Assembly: GCA_013398275.1 (NCBI GenBank)
Contig: VZSE01014922.1
Span: forward strand, 6,276,963 to 6,340,962
Direction of reading: 5' to 3'
From: Promerops cafer
Taxonomy: Eukaryota; Chordata; Aves; Passeriformes; Nectariniidae
DNA: 64,000 nucleotides
The translations under genes and the position numbers were made by a program. Shown in pieces: positions 35,421 to 49,308 of this stretch; the stretch's first letter is position 1, and each line of letters starts with the position of its first letter. The notes under the pieces were generated by a model. That model saw nothing but the letters and a program-made list of their open reading frames with translations, did not search any database and had not been told where the DNA came from.

Positions 35421-38400
35421 TTTCAGCAGGGCCTGGCAGTCATTTCAACACAGCCATTTTGTAATCAGAGAGACAATGGTTTATACTGGTGCCAATGTAT
35501 TTCATTAGGGCTCTCCAATACTCTGTGGTTCCCAGTGGTACTGCTCACTGCTGTGCCATGAACACCTCAGCTCTCTCTCCCACTGCCCTGAGCTCCCCAT
35601 GCCTGTGTTGTTTGGTGAGAGTGATAACTGCAGCTTTAAAGAAAAGCTAATATGGCACACACAGTTTTTTGGTTCCTCTGACCAAGAGAAAATATGCAGC
35701 ATGGGAGGACGGCAGACAGTTCGAGAAAGGGTATATGAAGATGGATTTCAGGAGAAAGCTTTCTGACAATGAGTTTTGAAGCAAGAAGCTCGTGCAACGA
35801 GGACCCAAACCACATGGAAATTCCATGCTTGCTTCTGAGTGTTGAATCAGTGGGAACTCCCTTCTTGGGAGCAGACTGGAAAGGAAGTACTTGGCATTTA
35901 GATGAATCCCTGCATGTGGGGCAATGGATGCTTCAGTGAATGTCTGCTCCTTACCTAAGCTTACCTGTATGCAGAGAAAATCTAGTATCTTATACTTTCT
36001 TCTGCTACTTCAGGTTTTGATTATTTCTGGATACTTTTGGCTCTTTGATTGCCATGAACTAGGTGTCCATGATTGTACTCTAGACAAGAGAGAGCTCAGT
36101 CAGGCTGTTACACAAAGAATCAGGTGGAGCACAAATGAGATTTACCCTTTTTGTTACTTTGTCTCACATGTGGGAATATTTTCACAGTAAACTGTCCAGA
36201 TGTTTCTTAATCTGTATCGTTCCCTGTCATCCTTCCTGTTCTTCTTCATGGTCTTCTCTTTTTCTTCTGCAATCCTGAGCCTTTTTTTTTAATGAGGGGC
36301 CTTGCTTGCAAAAGTCCAGCTGTGGGGCAGAAAAATACGACCTCTGAATGGTTGTGCCACATGTGAATGGTGTGTATGGCACCACTGCATTGAGTGATGG
36401 CTCACTACATAACATGGATCATTAATTACCAATGGAAGGCTGCTCTCTGCTCTACAAAAAAAGAGCAATTTTCCAGCAGAAAGCTGTCTATATGCAAATC
36501 ACCACCTCTGCTTGCATGGGTACAGAGGACATCTCTGAAGGACATTTCTCTGTCTCAGTATCAGGAGAGAGATGAGTAACAAGAACATTGACCTGCTACA
36601 TCTCTTGTCTTTGTGGAGAGCATTTTGGAAATAAGCATTTTGAAGCTAGATTACACCAATGTCCTTATCTAGCATCACACTGCTAGAAAGGACAGGAAAC
36701 ACTAGAGGAGAGCTTTTTTCTCCATGTCCTACGTACCTTTTTCACATCTCTGCTATTGCTCATTGTTTGAGCAGGTTTCAGGGGCTATGCTTTTTACGCT
36801 GCTGTCTGATCAGGTGTTCTGAGAGGCTGTGATCTAATCTTGCAAACTTTTTTTTAAAACACTGCTCATATAAAAGGTACCTAGCCTGATGTGATGGCCC
36901 TAAGAATCTTTCAGTGTTTGCATTTCAAGTCAGAGCTCTGTCCTGACCGTGTCTGTCTGTTTAAATGCTCCTTTTCATACCACTTGCCGGTCTAACAGGT
37001 TGGAGACTTCAGGGTACAGCTAAAGGATCTTTCAATGTCTTGTGTATATGTGCTAGGTTGCTATTTTCTTATTTTCCTAAAAAAACCATGTTTCTTTGCA
37101 TCCTCTACCACGTAGCACTGAAGAGTAAACTTTAGGCTCGGTGAGGTATAAGTTTTATTTAATCTATTAGGAAGCCGACACTGCTTTTGCTTATGTTGGG
37201 CGCCTTGAGATCTGAAATCCCATTTCCATGCCAAGGTGAAGAATTAGGAGGAATCCCAGAGTGAGAAAGTGAAGAAATGATCTGGAAGCCTCACTAGTAC
37301 TAGTGACACTCAAGCAGACATTAGATTATTGTCACCTCCTGTGATAAGGGACCTAAATTTGGCTTATGCACCACATTTTATTGTATGAGTTGGCCCAGGT
37401 ACAACTGCTGCTTTTTCAATTCTGTTTTGACCCCTGCCTTGCTGTGATTGTGGAGTTGAGGAGTACCCCCTGTGATTTGATTTCCATGAAGCAGTTTGTC
37501 ATTTGGGTTTCCTTCACTGTCCATGACAAACTTTCTGGCAAGAACTTTTCTCAAGGCCTTTATTTAGGCCTCCTCCACAAAAAAATTGTATTCTACCCCA
37601 GAGTCAGCCAATGGGCATTTTGAGAGAGTGCAGTCCAAAAGCCTTGTTTTCCAGTGGGCCAAATGCACAGAGCTCTATAATTTCCAGCTGGATTTCAGAT
37701 GTCTTGTAAAAGAAACCAGGAACAAATCCAGTCCAGTCTGCGGTGCTGAGGCTGAACTTTCACACCAGTGTAATTCTGTGCATATGGCTTCAGTTAATAT
37801 GGGAGTGAACAGGAATTCACAGAGTTCTTGTGCCAAAGGTGCCCCTGTCCTGATGGCCTGGGCCTGTGGGCTACGCTGTGTGGTCTTCCCAGTAGGGAGC
37901 TGCTCCTGCACCAAATAAAGTTTAAAGGATCTATCAGCAGTTGTAGTTATTTTGCGAGTACAGGAAAGGGGTTCATCATCAGGCCCTACAGGTTCTACTC
38001 TGAAAGATTTTTAAGAGTAGCCATGAACACTATAAGGAGCCCTTCTCTCTTCTCTATCTGTTTGTGGTTTTGTGGTGGACACATAAAGTCTGGAAAAATC
38101 TCCAAGGTGTGAGGGACAAGGGCCCCAGGTGTGAACCACAGCTCAGTGGATGAGGTCTGGCAGGTTCCTTATGTGTGACTGGGCTAAACCTAATGTGCTT
38201 ATGTGTGCTCTGAGCCATCCTTCAAGTGATCCACTCCAGGGTACTGCTGAGGTGGCACAGCCTAGGTTGTGAATGCAGCAAATATGCAGAGCTGGGCCCA
38301 GGTGGAAGTGGAAAAGGGATTGGACAGCACTAGTAGGTGCTGAGTGGAAAAAAATGGATGGAAATACACAGGTTCCTTTATACCTCCTAGCCTTGCCTTA

Positions 38401-38441
38401 GCTGCTCAGCTTAAAAGTAAAGAAAAACATCAACTTGGAGG

Positions 38442-38461
38442 AAAAAAAAAAAAAAAAAAAA
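38442..38461. repeat. (A)20 homopolymer
   Basis: Twenty uninterrupted A. No recognisable retrocopy or LINE end lies directly to its left. Confidence 0.9.
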
Positions 38462-39674
38462 GGAAAAACTCTCTCTACAGATTTGTCTCCCTTTTTTCGT
38501 TGAGTTTGCACATTTCACTTCTACAGGGGAATAACAGCTGCAATCTTTCCTCATCACAATTGCAAAGAAATGATCATCCCCTTTTGCTGCATTTCCTAAC
38601 TCCCCCAGTTCCTCTTTCGGGTTTATGCCTTTTCTGCATGAAGTTCTCTTGGTGGCATGGAAATTAATTGAAATGAGTGTGACTAAGAGGGGAAGACCCA
38701 GTAATGTCAGGATTTCAGTAGTAGCTCCTGAGTTGCGTAAGTACTATTTTTACAGAGATTGCAGACAATCTCATGAATCATTGCAAATGTACACAGCTAA
38801 ACACAGGCTGTTTCTTCCCAAAGGCTGGACCTGAGTGGTTAAAGCTTGTACATCCATGGTGAATGGATGCTAATAATAACCACTGCCTTTAGACAGTGCC
38901 GTGAGCTGGTGTCACTCACAAACATGATGGGGCCTGATTCTACAGAGGTGTACTGAAACCACAGCATTCACTGAAGCAATTACCAATTCCTGTAGCTTCC
39001 TTGGACTTCCTGCAAAAACCTCACCTCCACAGACCATTAAAAATATCCCTGCCAGGAGTCTAGAGGCAAAAACCTGTTCAAATCCCCACGTGCTGTATTG
39101 CTCCCTTCCTTCCTCATCTGCGCATTATGTAAGCACCTTCCACTTGCCTTCAAGGTCAGCTAAAACCCTTAGAGGTCCCTATTTGAGGCACCTTCTCTAT
39201 GCCATGTACTGTTTGTCCAATTTTCCTGTGGAGGCTTTTGAACTTTCTTCCATCTGCATGCCTTGCCAACTGTAATGGGAACTTCTTCCTGAATTGAGAG
39301 TGGCTCATTGTTCAGTGCCCATCTGCAGAATTAACAGCCTAGGCTGTTTCTTTAGAAAGAATTAAAAGAGGAAAAGGGAGAGAAAAAGCTACCCTCTTTA
39401 CTATATGACAGGCAGTAATCCCTTTTAAGTTCCTCTATAATCTTTATTGCTATTACTGCTTGCTTTCCTCTGCTCTGCACTCCTTTTTTCCTTCTTTCAG
39501 TATGATCAAGCTGTGAGTTTTAGCCTGATGTGCTTCTTCATCCACGTGCTGACCTTGAGATGGCATATTTCATTTTGGGAGAGGCAGCATTAATCAGTGT
39601 GGCTGCATGAATATCTCTAATGCCTCATGGAGAAGGCTTCCTGTGCTTCCAGTCCCAGCTCCTCTTGTGCCTCT

Positions 39675-39810
39675 TGGCCCCGTGGCCGCATTACATTGCC
39701 CTTACTTACTGTGCTGTAGTCTCCGTGCTGTCTGCGCTGACAGGATGCATCACGGCAATTTGATGACTGCGGTGCATTACGGAGGCGCGCTCCAGCCAGG
39801 GAGTCTCGCT
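39675..39810. promoter_or_regulatory. Candidate regulatory element: isolated CpG patch
   Basis: About ten CpG in 130 bp, with AGGATGCATCACGG and GATGACTGCGGTGCATTACGG in the middle, within CpG-poor surroundings. Flanking sequence is unique. Function is inferred from composition only. Confidence 0.28.
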
Positions 39811-42800
39811 CATGCAGCAAGAAGCAGGCATGAGGCTAGTAAATGATGGGGACTGGGAAGCAGAAATGACATTAGCTGGGACACACTGGTACAGGGACGG
39901 ATGAGAGACCCACTGTCATGCAAAGGCTATGCTTGATCCCTTCTCTATTACCATAAGGTTTGTGCAGGCATTAATGTGGTCAGGGAACCATAAAACACAG
40001 GGTCAGAAGAGACTGTGTCTCCATTCCCCAGCTAAGATGTGGGAATCAGTGACTCAGTGGCAAGGGACAAAGGAATGTCATTCTTGAGCCATTTATATGA
40101 CTGCCAGACCATGGCTTGGAAGATGAGATTGCTTGCAGTTGGTTTTAAAGCTTTGCTGTCCTCCTCCAGGCATTTGTGAGGCATAAGGGTGTATGCTCAG
40201 AACACTGCAGATTGAGAACCTGTTTCAAATGAGATACATATTTACAGTTTGCTGCTGCTCTTAGACTGGATTGGTTTCCTGTTTTCATGTGGCACTTCTG
40301 GCTTTGGATGGCCAAGGGTGCTGCTCCTCTTTCACTATCCATTTGCCCTTGTGCTGAAGAGCAGCAGAAGGACACACTTTGAAGACAAATCTAAAAGTTA
40401 AAGTAGATTGCAAATTGCTTCTCCTAACCCTATTATTAGGATTAACAGAGAGAGTTACCCATGAATCATGACAAATTGTTTTTATATTTTCAAAAAGGAT
40501 GTATAGCTGTAGTTAGAGTTTAGGAGGTTGTGAAGTCACTGCAAGCATGCTTTTTCAGCCAGAATAAAAAGATGCTTGAATGTAAATTGGAATAGGATAT
40601 TCTATTACTAATAATGCTTCTATTTGTAAAAACACTGCATAGCAATGTAGTAAAATATTCTGCTTTTAAGAAGAACAAGCATACCCACAGGGAAGACAAA
40701 ATATTTTAAATCTATGTATGAGATAGAAATATGATAACAACAATGTAATAGAGGTGCATGTCTGTTTACTATAATATATAACTGTATTAGTCTCAAAGCA
40801 GTGGACATGCAGTGAACAAAACATGGGCTTGTGGGTTAGAGGGCTGGAAATCTGGGACTCTATGAGCATTGATATGTATTGATGTAGTGTCTGATATGAT
40901 CTGATCCAATAAAATTTCTCCAGCTGTGAGATTCCCGCTCCCCTCCAATCATCTGCACGTTTTCTTGACTAATTTTATTTTCTGTAATTTTGAAGAAACC
41001 CCAGGATTTTTAATTTCCTTGAAAACGAAGGTTGTAAACCTTCTCTGCAATCCTTTCCTCTATGCCTTGCTGCCTCTGAAAGCTGGGCAATTGGTACATA
41101 AGGGCTTCTGAGAAATAGGATGGAAATACATGTGTGTTGTTTCAGTGCTTTTAGAGATGAGCATCTCAAATGCCCAGTGAACAAGTTTGATGCAATTGTT
41201 GCTCTACTGAATCCTCAAAATACTAAAAATGGTGAAGATGTGAGAAACTATAGACTTTAACTGTCAAGTGCCTCAGCATTCAGGGTGCATTCCTTCTTGG
41301 ATCCCTAATAAATTAGCTAGGCATCTATCCTTTATCTTAACTTACCTAATACTAATTGTAGCAGCCTGGACCCTGTACGGACTGGGGATTTGCAGTAGGA
41401 GCTACACCTGGACAAAACTGTGGAAAACAAAACTTAGTAGTATAATTAAAAGCAATCTGTTCCCATTTCATTCCCCAAAACTGCACATTGGAACCCTAGT
41501 CTGGGAAGTAAAGTAGGGCTGAGAGGGGCTGCATGAAGCCTGGCACTTCTGGGGTAGGTGGGTCTCTGTGGCACTGAGAAACTCTTGTAACAGCTGAGAC
41601 GGTTTTATGCTGGAGCTGGAATGGTTTAGTGGCGCTAAAACCTTAAAAATGTTGTCATGGGATCCCTGTGGAATGGAGCCCAGTGGTGCCCATAGCTGGA
41701 GTGAGTGGGCACTGCTGCAGCACAGAGCGGGCACTGCTGGTGAGGGAGAGGTGGCATGGCCTGAGTCACCTGCACTAGCCCTTTATTGTCCCTCCTGGGC
41801 ACTGGCCAAGGCACTCAGCCATTTTATCTGAGGTGATCCAATGAGATCACAGTGCAAGGAGGGCAGGCCTTCTGCCAGCAGCTGGAGATTTTGTTTTCTT
41901 CAGATGCTGGTCCCAGTCCTGCTCCTGAGGGCAGGTGGCTGCTTGACTGCAGTGGCTGTGTCAGCATCCTACACGTGCCACCAGCACAGGGCCCTGTCTG
42001 TGGGCCAATTGCCAGCCACCATCCCAGCCTTGCCTCACGACTGTGGCCATGGTGGCAGCAGCATCTGGCCCATATTGCAGTCTCAAAGCTAGGAAGGATG
42101 TTGGCTGTAGAGTCTCTCCACCACTCAGGCCTTTGGCCCAGCAACAATGCTCCCTCCAACCCTCAGCCCATAGTAGCCCTCTCCTTCATTACCTGCCCAT
42201 GGCTGCAGCATCCTGGGGCTCTTGGAGGTGCCTGGTCATAGAGCTGGGGCTGTGGTCATGTCCATTTGTCCCTGGAAACATTAACACTGTCTTTCTCCCT
42301 GCAAATATGGGAACAGTAACCCGTGCTGCAATCCAATCTGCTTCACTCACGGAGATAGCTGCACATCCCAGCTCTTACTAATCCCAGTGCCCACAGCCAC
42401 TCACTTCAGTGGCTGCTGCTCACCCAGGAGGTGAGCTGCTCGCCTCCCCATGCCACTCGCACTGAGGTCACACTGGGCTGCTCCTGCATGCAGTGAAATT
42501 TCTGCCTTGATGCACTGAAGGACTCTCAGCACCTGATGAAAGGACCCAGGGATTTGTTGGCTTTGTATGGCCCCTGTGTGCTGCTGGAGGCAGAGACTCA
42601 GGCAGGTTGCCAACAGCTCTGTCATGGCCACGCTGTACGGTCTGCTGCAGAATTTCAGCAAGGGAGAGGAGGAACAAGGCCCTGTGAGTTGGAGCTCAGT
42701 GTATTGCAAGGCAGGTTGGGTGGGAGAATGTGACCTGTATCTTGTTCGCTCTAGTTTTTCACCCTAAACTATAAACATTTAAGGATGTGAATAGTCTGTT

Positions 42801-45305
42801 CTTCTGCAATGAGTGTGTTACAGATGCTCTCACCTGTGCACAATGATGCTTTTGGTGGGATAGGTGGGTACCAGCAGGGTCTGTACATAGCATTGCACAG
42901 AGTGATGTTTTCTTCCCAAGAAAACATGTTGACAAAAAAAAAAATGTTTTGGGGGGTGTTGAGAACAGAAATAATTTGACTCTTTACCTACATGGCTCAC
43001 AGTTAAATTCTGTTCACTGAGAAGCAAAATTTTCATGCTGCATGAAATCCACCCTTATGCTAAAGTGCAAGGGAATGTCTCACCATTTGGCTAAGCTGGC
43101 ACCTATAGGTGAAAGACCTGCTTGGTGAATATAAAAAGAACCTTATTGAGCTGTGGGACAATTTCTTTTTCTGAATTTAAAGGTGAATCTGTGTTATTGA
43201 AGATGTCAAGAACAATGATACATATTTACTAGTTTACAAAGTGAGAAAGAGCATGAGAGACAGTAATTTAGTTTAATGTGTTTAATTTGAGGTATGACAA
43301 TGTATTTTGTCATCCACAAACACAATTCACATAAGTTGGAAATCCCCCGGGGACAAGATAAATCAGGAGAGTGCTTGTTTAAATGTCATCTATGGGGACA
43401 TCCACAAAGTGAGGCAACTGGCAATTTCTGGGGAATGTAGCAAAAAGAAAAGGGTAAAGTTCTCAGGTTCTGAGTAGTTACTTGGTTTCACTTTCCAACT
43501 GATAGCACTGCCATGAAGAAGGCAAGGTGCGAAGGGGATTAGTGGAGCAAACTTCTGTGGAAGACGATATTTAAATGTCTTGAGTCAGCGCTAAAAAGTT
43601 CATTTGTCCTCCCTGATGTGCACTGCCAGGACTGCTGTGGTGTGCTCTATCATACCACCTCCTACTTGAATATGAAATAGTAGGTTTCAACAGGCAGCCT
43701 CTTTCTTCATGGGACGTTACTCCATTTCAACGGCATTATATTGCTATGTACTGTGGAATTTCTGAAATGTTCAGGGGGACAAGTGATGACTGCTTGGAGC
43801 TGACTGTGGATGGGCAGGAGGACAGCAGCTCTTTATGTTTGACTTCCTTTCTGGTACACTTCAGAATGCGGGGAAGTAGCAGGATTGCTTTTTTCCTGAA
43901 GCACCCTGACAAGCACCAAGCAGCAGTCTGCCTTCCCATGACACATGCTAAGGCAGGTTACAACAGGGTTTGTTGGTTATGTCACACGTAGTGACACAAG
44001 TGTGATGTGATGTGGTAACAGCGTGACAGCAAGACGAAATGCAAGACCCTGTGTCAAAGAGTCTGCTTACAAAACTTAGCCCGGTCCTTACCATCCCACA
44101 GTGCAAGAAACTTTTCACCCAGATGTCACATGCTCTCTTGTTGGTCTGCCCTTCTGTTAAGATTGTATCTCTAGGAGCTGAGGAAAAATCAAAACGGGAT
44201 TATGACAATGCAGTTTTACTACTTCTCCCTCCTCTCCTCTACCCATTATGAAGAACAAAAGTGCATTAAGAGCTCTGAATGTGTTGTTGAGCATTTCTGA
44301 ACACTCTGTTTATCCTAGTGTTGCTCTAAATTCACTGCATTTTGACAGGAAGCATGGGTCAAAATCTAATGTTTATGAAAAAATGCCTTTAAATCCCCCA
44401 AGGAGTATAGCACAAAGTAGTCTTCCTGTATTTACCTGTGTGCAAGACTGTGATGTTAATTATAATTCCCCAGGGTAATTGTGTTATATGCTAGGAATAG
44501 TACCCCTCAACCCAATAACCATTTTCCATTTCATCTTGTTACCTTTTCCAGGCAGGATCCAGCGTTATATTTGTGTCTGAAGTATAGGATATAATGATGC
44601 CTTGAACCTAATTGTCCTGCCCGACTACATGCATTTATATCCACACTTTTAATGGATATAATAGCTTATTTACCAGTTTTTAATGACCTCATTTCTACTC
44701 AGCTCCATTCCTTGCAAGGGTGATGTATGGAGACAACAGCATCAGTATTTCGTCTACTAAACAAACACAGGTAGTTTCGAAAGGTGCTGAGCTACTGTAG
44801 GTAGAAGTATACTGAAGATCCTCATGATCTAGAAGCATGGAGATAAGCTTGAAAGGCACATTTAAATGGCTAATTGTCAAGTTAAGTTCTCAAAATGACT
44901 CTCTCATATTTTGTATCTGAGGACTACCATTTCTTCCAGGAATGTCTCTGTTGCTTCATTACTTCTATGTTTGCATTTCTGGATTACTCTGTGGAGAAAG
45001 CAGGCCAAGGTGTGCTTCTCCATTAATGAGATTCACAAGGTAGGTGTACTTCTACCTGTTTGTCTGTGATGGTACAGTCTGATTCAGAAAACAGCATATG
45101 AAAAAAATCCACTGATATCTGAGAGGATGAGAATGCTGGGAAGCACTTATGGCATGTGGGAAGCCAGGGCTCAGATCTGCTTTTGGCTGGTGGTGGAGTA
45201 CTGGGATATGCATGCAACTCCATGTCAGCTGGGACTTTGGGAATCATTATGAATGCCTCTGCATGGTGGGCTTCTGTTTCACATTAAAAAAAACCACACA
45301 ACTAT

Positions 45306-45370
45306 TTGGAGCAGGGACTGGAACGTGACTCTACCAGATGTTGGTATGGTGCTCTTAGTACACCAGCCAT
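45306..45370 (-). repeat. Possible tRNA-SINE head remnant, minus strand
   Basis: GGAGCAGGGACTGGAACGTG, then CTCT..., GGTGCTCTTAGTACACCAGCC resembles the complement of a tRNA-derived SINE head (GGGACTTGAACC...AACCACTAGGC pattern). Short and diverged, so tentative. Confidence 0.4.
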
Positions 45371-45929
45371 TTAATTATAGTCAAGATGAATTCACAGAAC
45401 AACTTTAGCATTGAAATCTCAGCCCTTGAGAAGAGCAAGCCCAGACATTAAACAAAATAATCTACTACAAATTAGGAGGTATATAAAGCTAGCAGGCACC
45501 AGGCTTTTACCAACACAGTTCTGGCAATCCCTGACATCTCTGCTTCTAGGCATGTCTGCTTTGTTTCTGTTTCTGCTCCTGCTTTGCTTTGCTTTGAGTA
45601 GAGGAGCGCCTATGCCGCTCCATGATCCACAATTCCCCCTGCTCCTATTTATCACTTAGGACCTGAGACAGAAGACATTATAGAACACACATATAAAAAC
45701 AGAACTTCCCTCTAAAATTTTCACCCAGATATTCCTGTAGTGTGGGACACACAACCAGAAGGTGGGACATAGAACCTCCATCTCTTTACCAGAGGCGATC
45801 TGAGCCACATCTCCCATACGACTGTCACAGTCAGTGGGTTGGGAGCCATCTCAGGGTGGGACATTCTTCACCCTGCTGCTGCGTGTGGTCTCTGAAGGAT
45901 GGGGAGGATGCTCGTCATGCCAGGGAGAA

Positions 45930-46190
45930 TCCTCCGAAAGCAGCGGGCAGGGCCCTGACTGGAAGGAGGCTGAGGTTTCAAGAACCGTCCCGGTTTGGGG
46001 GTGGGCCCTGCCGGGATGGGTGTGAGCGCGGGGAAGGGTCTGACACGTGGTGGCCGCGCGGAGCTGGCGCCGCCGCAGCGGGACCCCGGCGGTGGAGGCG
46101 GTGGGTCCGGGGGATGGTCCTCGCTGCTGTCTCAGGGCTGGAGGAGCTCATCTGGACAGGACGGACCCTCAGCGAAGCCAGCGTAAGACT
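45930..46190 (+). promoter_or_regulatory. CpG-rich island inside the gene desert; candidate promoter or first exon
   Basis: About 20 CpG fall in 260 bp, at least 16 of them within 46010-46135, with GC content far above the flanks. It contains a CACGTG E-box at 46044-46049 and a plausible splice donor (AGC then GTAAGA, donor at 46183). A plus-strand frame is open from 45742 to 46206 (154 codons), but its residues (Arg, Gly, Trp and Ala rich) reflect composition and match no family I know. It could be the start of a long non-coding RNA, an enhancer, or a remnant GC-rich insertion. Strand is chosen from the donor. Confidence 0.45.
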
Positions 46191-46199
46191 GCAAGTGCT

Positions 46200-49100
46200 C
46201 TGGTGATAGCCAAGCTTCCTCAAGCCAACCCTTTAGTGGAAAGGACTGTAATAAGAGGGTAGACAAAATCCCTGATGCAAAGATTAAACTTTCTTTCTTT
46301 GTAAGCATGCAGAGGGTTACTAGATGTCTTGTTATTCTTTTCCCATCAAATAGAAAAGTCCATGCGACTCCACATTCCTAAAAGCCTCTTGAGAGATGGC
46401 AAAGGTGCCTAGGGAGGTTAGGTTTACTCTCCTAGAGCCACTCATGGGTAGGAGCTACACTGCAGTTTTGTTTTATTATACACAAGGACCTCTGAATTGG
46501 CTGAGCAAAAGCATCAGAAGTCCTAAAGAGGGAATTTCTTTGGGGACTGCACTGTGAAAATGCTTCTGTGATGTGGGCAATAAAATAACCCTTTGGAGAT
46601 CAAGTGACATTGTGCTTTCTAGTATGGGGTTTTGCCCTTTTCATGCTCAGGAGACTTGGGAGCCTCAGTTGCCAGAGGCAAGCTTGGACGTTTCACTGCT
46701 GCAAGACTTTCTGGGAAGTTGTAGTTAGGACTATCTAAGCAGGCAGTCATGCTCTCTTTTGTCTGACAAAAGAGGTAAGTAACATGATACATTTGCTAAA
46801 GAAGCAATTCCAGAATGTCTTGATATAATGTTGGGTAGAGTGGTAGGTGGCCTAATTCTCAGGTCAGGTTTTGGTTAGGCATGTTAGGAGGCAGCCACTT
46901 AAAAATGCTTGTACAGAAGAAGGCTTCTTTAGGAATAGCTCAATCTTGGTGGGATGGCAAAATAGGAGCTGCAGTTTTGTCTTTACACCAGAGAGGACTG
47001 AAAACATTAAAAATTACATATATTTAAAACATTATTCTTTGCTGATTGAGTGGAAAGAACTCATATGTCAGTAAAATCAACAGGGTCTTTAACAACGAGG
47101 GAACCTGACAATATAACGGATCAGCAAAATAACAGAAGGTGTGTCACTTTTTAAAAAATGGGCTCAATTTCTGCCTGTCATGTAGGAAAATCCAAACAGA
47201 AAAAGAAAGCTTCTGTGCCAGTGTTCCTGAGATTAGATGTTATGGTATAAATTCTGTAAAATGTGGAAATATGAAGGGAAATACAGATTTAAACCAGAAT
47301 GCATTAATCTCAGTCTGTTGTGTCTGTTGTGGGGGAATTCATCATACTCTGACCTTTTAAAATCCTGCGAGACTATGATCTTCTAAGAAATTTCCCCCCA
47401 AAAGTTCCCACCAACTTGTTTCACAGCAGTGTCTGACCACTTACTAGGTATCTCCTTGGGGAGGCAGGGGTTTATGCTGGATTAAATCTGGCAGACTAAA
47501 GCTCCATTCCTCCAAAACCTTTTCCTTTACAATCTGAACAGGAAAAAAAGAGATCTATGAAAACCAAGAGAAAGGAATCAACCATATATTTTAGAAACAT
47601 TGGCAGGGTTTCCATCCAACTGCTGCACTATCTGGTTATTAGTTTTATAGTGGCTAGAATTTGACCTCCATGCAGAGAATTAGCTTCAAGCAGGCACCAC
47701 TTGAATGAGCAAATCTTAGTCAGTATAATTTTATTATTCCTCTGACTATCACAATCAAGGACATTAGTATACAGGGCACACTTTGAAGAGGTTATTACTG
47801 AGCACTCATCGTTTGCTTAAATCCTCAGATCTTTTTCATGTAGTTAGAGAGAGCACTTTCATGAGCTTGAGGACTTTTTCTTCTGGTTGCATTTACATTT
47901 CCAAGGAAACAAATAAGAAAGACTTTAAAGAAATGATTAGCCTATGAGCTAATTTATGGATTTTTCATAGTCTAGCTCCTTTAAGCCTCTTGCATTTTCA
48001 TTCGGAGTAAGACTGTAGGTTTTAGTCAATACAGACAGGATATTTTAAAATAGCTTAGCACTGGTTGCAGTGTTCTCCTCAAGTTTAACGGGAGCATTTG
48101 CTTCTAATTTTAATGAAAAACAACAGTGAGGGCTCCTGAAAATCCGATTTTTCCTGCTTGTTGTACCCAGAGTATTCACATAGGAGATTTATTTAAAGCT
48201 CTTTTTATGAAAGAACAGACCCTGTTTCATCAAAAGTGAGTTGGCACTAAGATATTTGATGGCAAAATCTAGGCCAGGATATTCAGGGAAAGTGCTTTGC
48301 ACTGAGTGTGGGGGAGAGGGAAGGGCTGTGCTGAGGTGATCATGAGAATTCCTGATACCTCAGTTTCCACAGGTGAACATAGGCAGAAGTGTCCAAGGGC
48401 TGACATATGAGATATGTCACAGACTCTGCTCATGTTGGCACCTCACAGGATTCTCAGATTTGCATTTCTGGAGCATATTTGGCTACACAGCATCTTAGGA
48501 AGAGAGCAAGGACTGTGCCTCCTGTAATATGCGTCTGGAGAAAGCTTGTTGGTGTTGTCTAGAAGGTGACTAGTGAATATTGCATGTACACTGGTGCAGC
48601 ATTTTTTCTTTGTCACAAAGGAGCTCTAAATTCAAGTCCATTTCATCCCCTCTGACACAAAAATTTCAGAAATCTGAACCCAAGAACTATAACTGTATGA
48701 TTAATTTTTTTCTTTAAATTATTGTTTTAATAAGGAAAGGCTGGTTTGGGAGCTTCACTGCAGGAACAACTCAAGACTGACAATCCTGGGAGCACAGAGG
48801 TGTGTTCTTCTGATGTGGACTGAGACAGAGCTGTCTCACTTCAAACATCTCATGTTCAGTTAATCTCTGTTGAACACAGAGCTTCATCCACTAAAACCTT
48901 GCCTGGGTCCCTGGCAGACTGCCCTGCCTTTGAGAACTTACTGCCTCTGTGTTCAGTGAACATGGGGCTGTCCAACAAAACTTTTTCCCACCCAAATATT
49001 TGCAAGATTCTGAAAGTTTCAGAGGGATTTTAGATTGCCCCTTTGCCCTCTTGTTCCTTTCTTATGAATACTAGCAAAGAAGGCAATCAAGAACCTATTA

Positions 49101-49225
49101 AAGCAGCAAATCTGAACTGTTCTTTGTTCTTGATGTCTCAAGCCTTATAATTTAACGTTGAATGCAGTATGTAGAATTTGGTATTCTAGAAAACTATGTG
49201 TACAGATCAGAGGCTGTGAGAAAAC
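46200..49225. other. Intergenic, nothing recognised
   Basis: AT-rich unique sequence right of the CpG island. If that island starts a spliced transcript, later exons could lie here, but I cannot identify any. Confidence 0.5.
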
Positions 49226-49308
49226 TAGTCCTGGCCCTACCACTGACCCACTGGATGGCCTTAAATAATTTGGTCCCCATATTCTCATATGCAAAATAGG
49301 GAAACTAT
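49226..49308 (+). repeat. MIR-type SINE remnant, plus strand
   Basis: TCCTGGCCCTACCACTGACCCACTGGATGGCC, TTAAATAATTTGGTCCCCATATTC, and ATATGCAAAATAGGGAAAC follow the MIR core order (CTGCCACTTACT...TGTGACCTTGGGCAA...CCTCATCTGTAAAATGGG). Strongly diverged. Confidence 0.75.

Larger units (their letters stand above)
35421..45305. other. Intergenic; CpG-containing patch near 39.7 kb
   Basis: No gene recognised in almost 10 kb. A 20-base A-run lies at 38442-38461 and a CpG-containing patch at 39675-39810 (listed separately). The region 41800-42700 is GC-richer and open in several frames on both strands, but those frames show no family similarity. Confidence 0.5.

Noticed and set aside
36655..36720. 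Further MIR-like trace
   Set aside because: Only one short block (CATCACACTGCTAG) resembles the family; too little to support a call.
45742..46206. 154-codon open frame across the CpG island as a new protein
   Set aside because: Residue content tracks base composition, no start context or family similarity stands out; kept only as a candidate promoter or non-coding exon.
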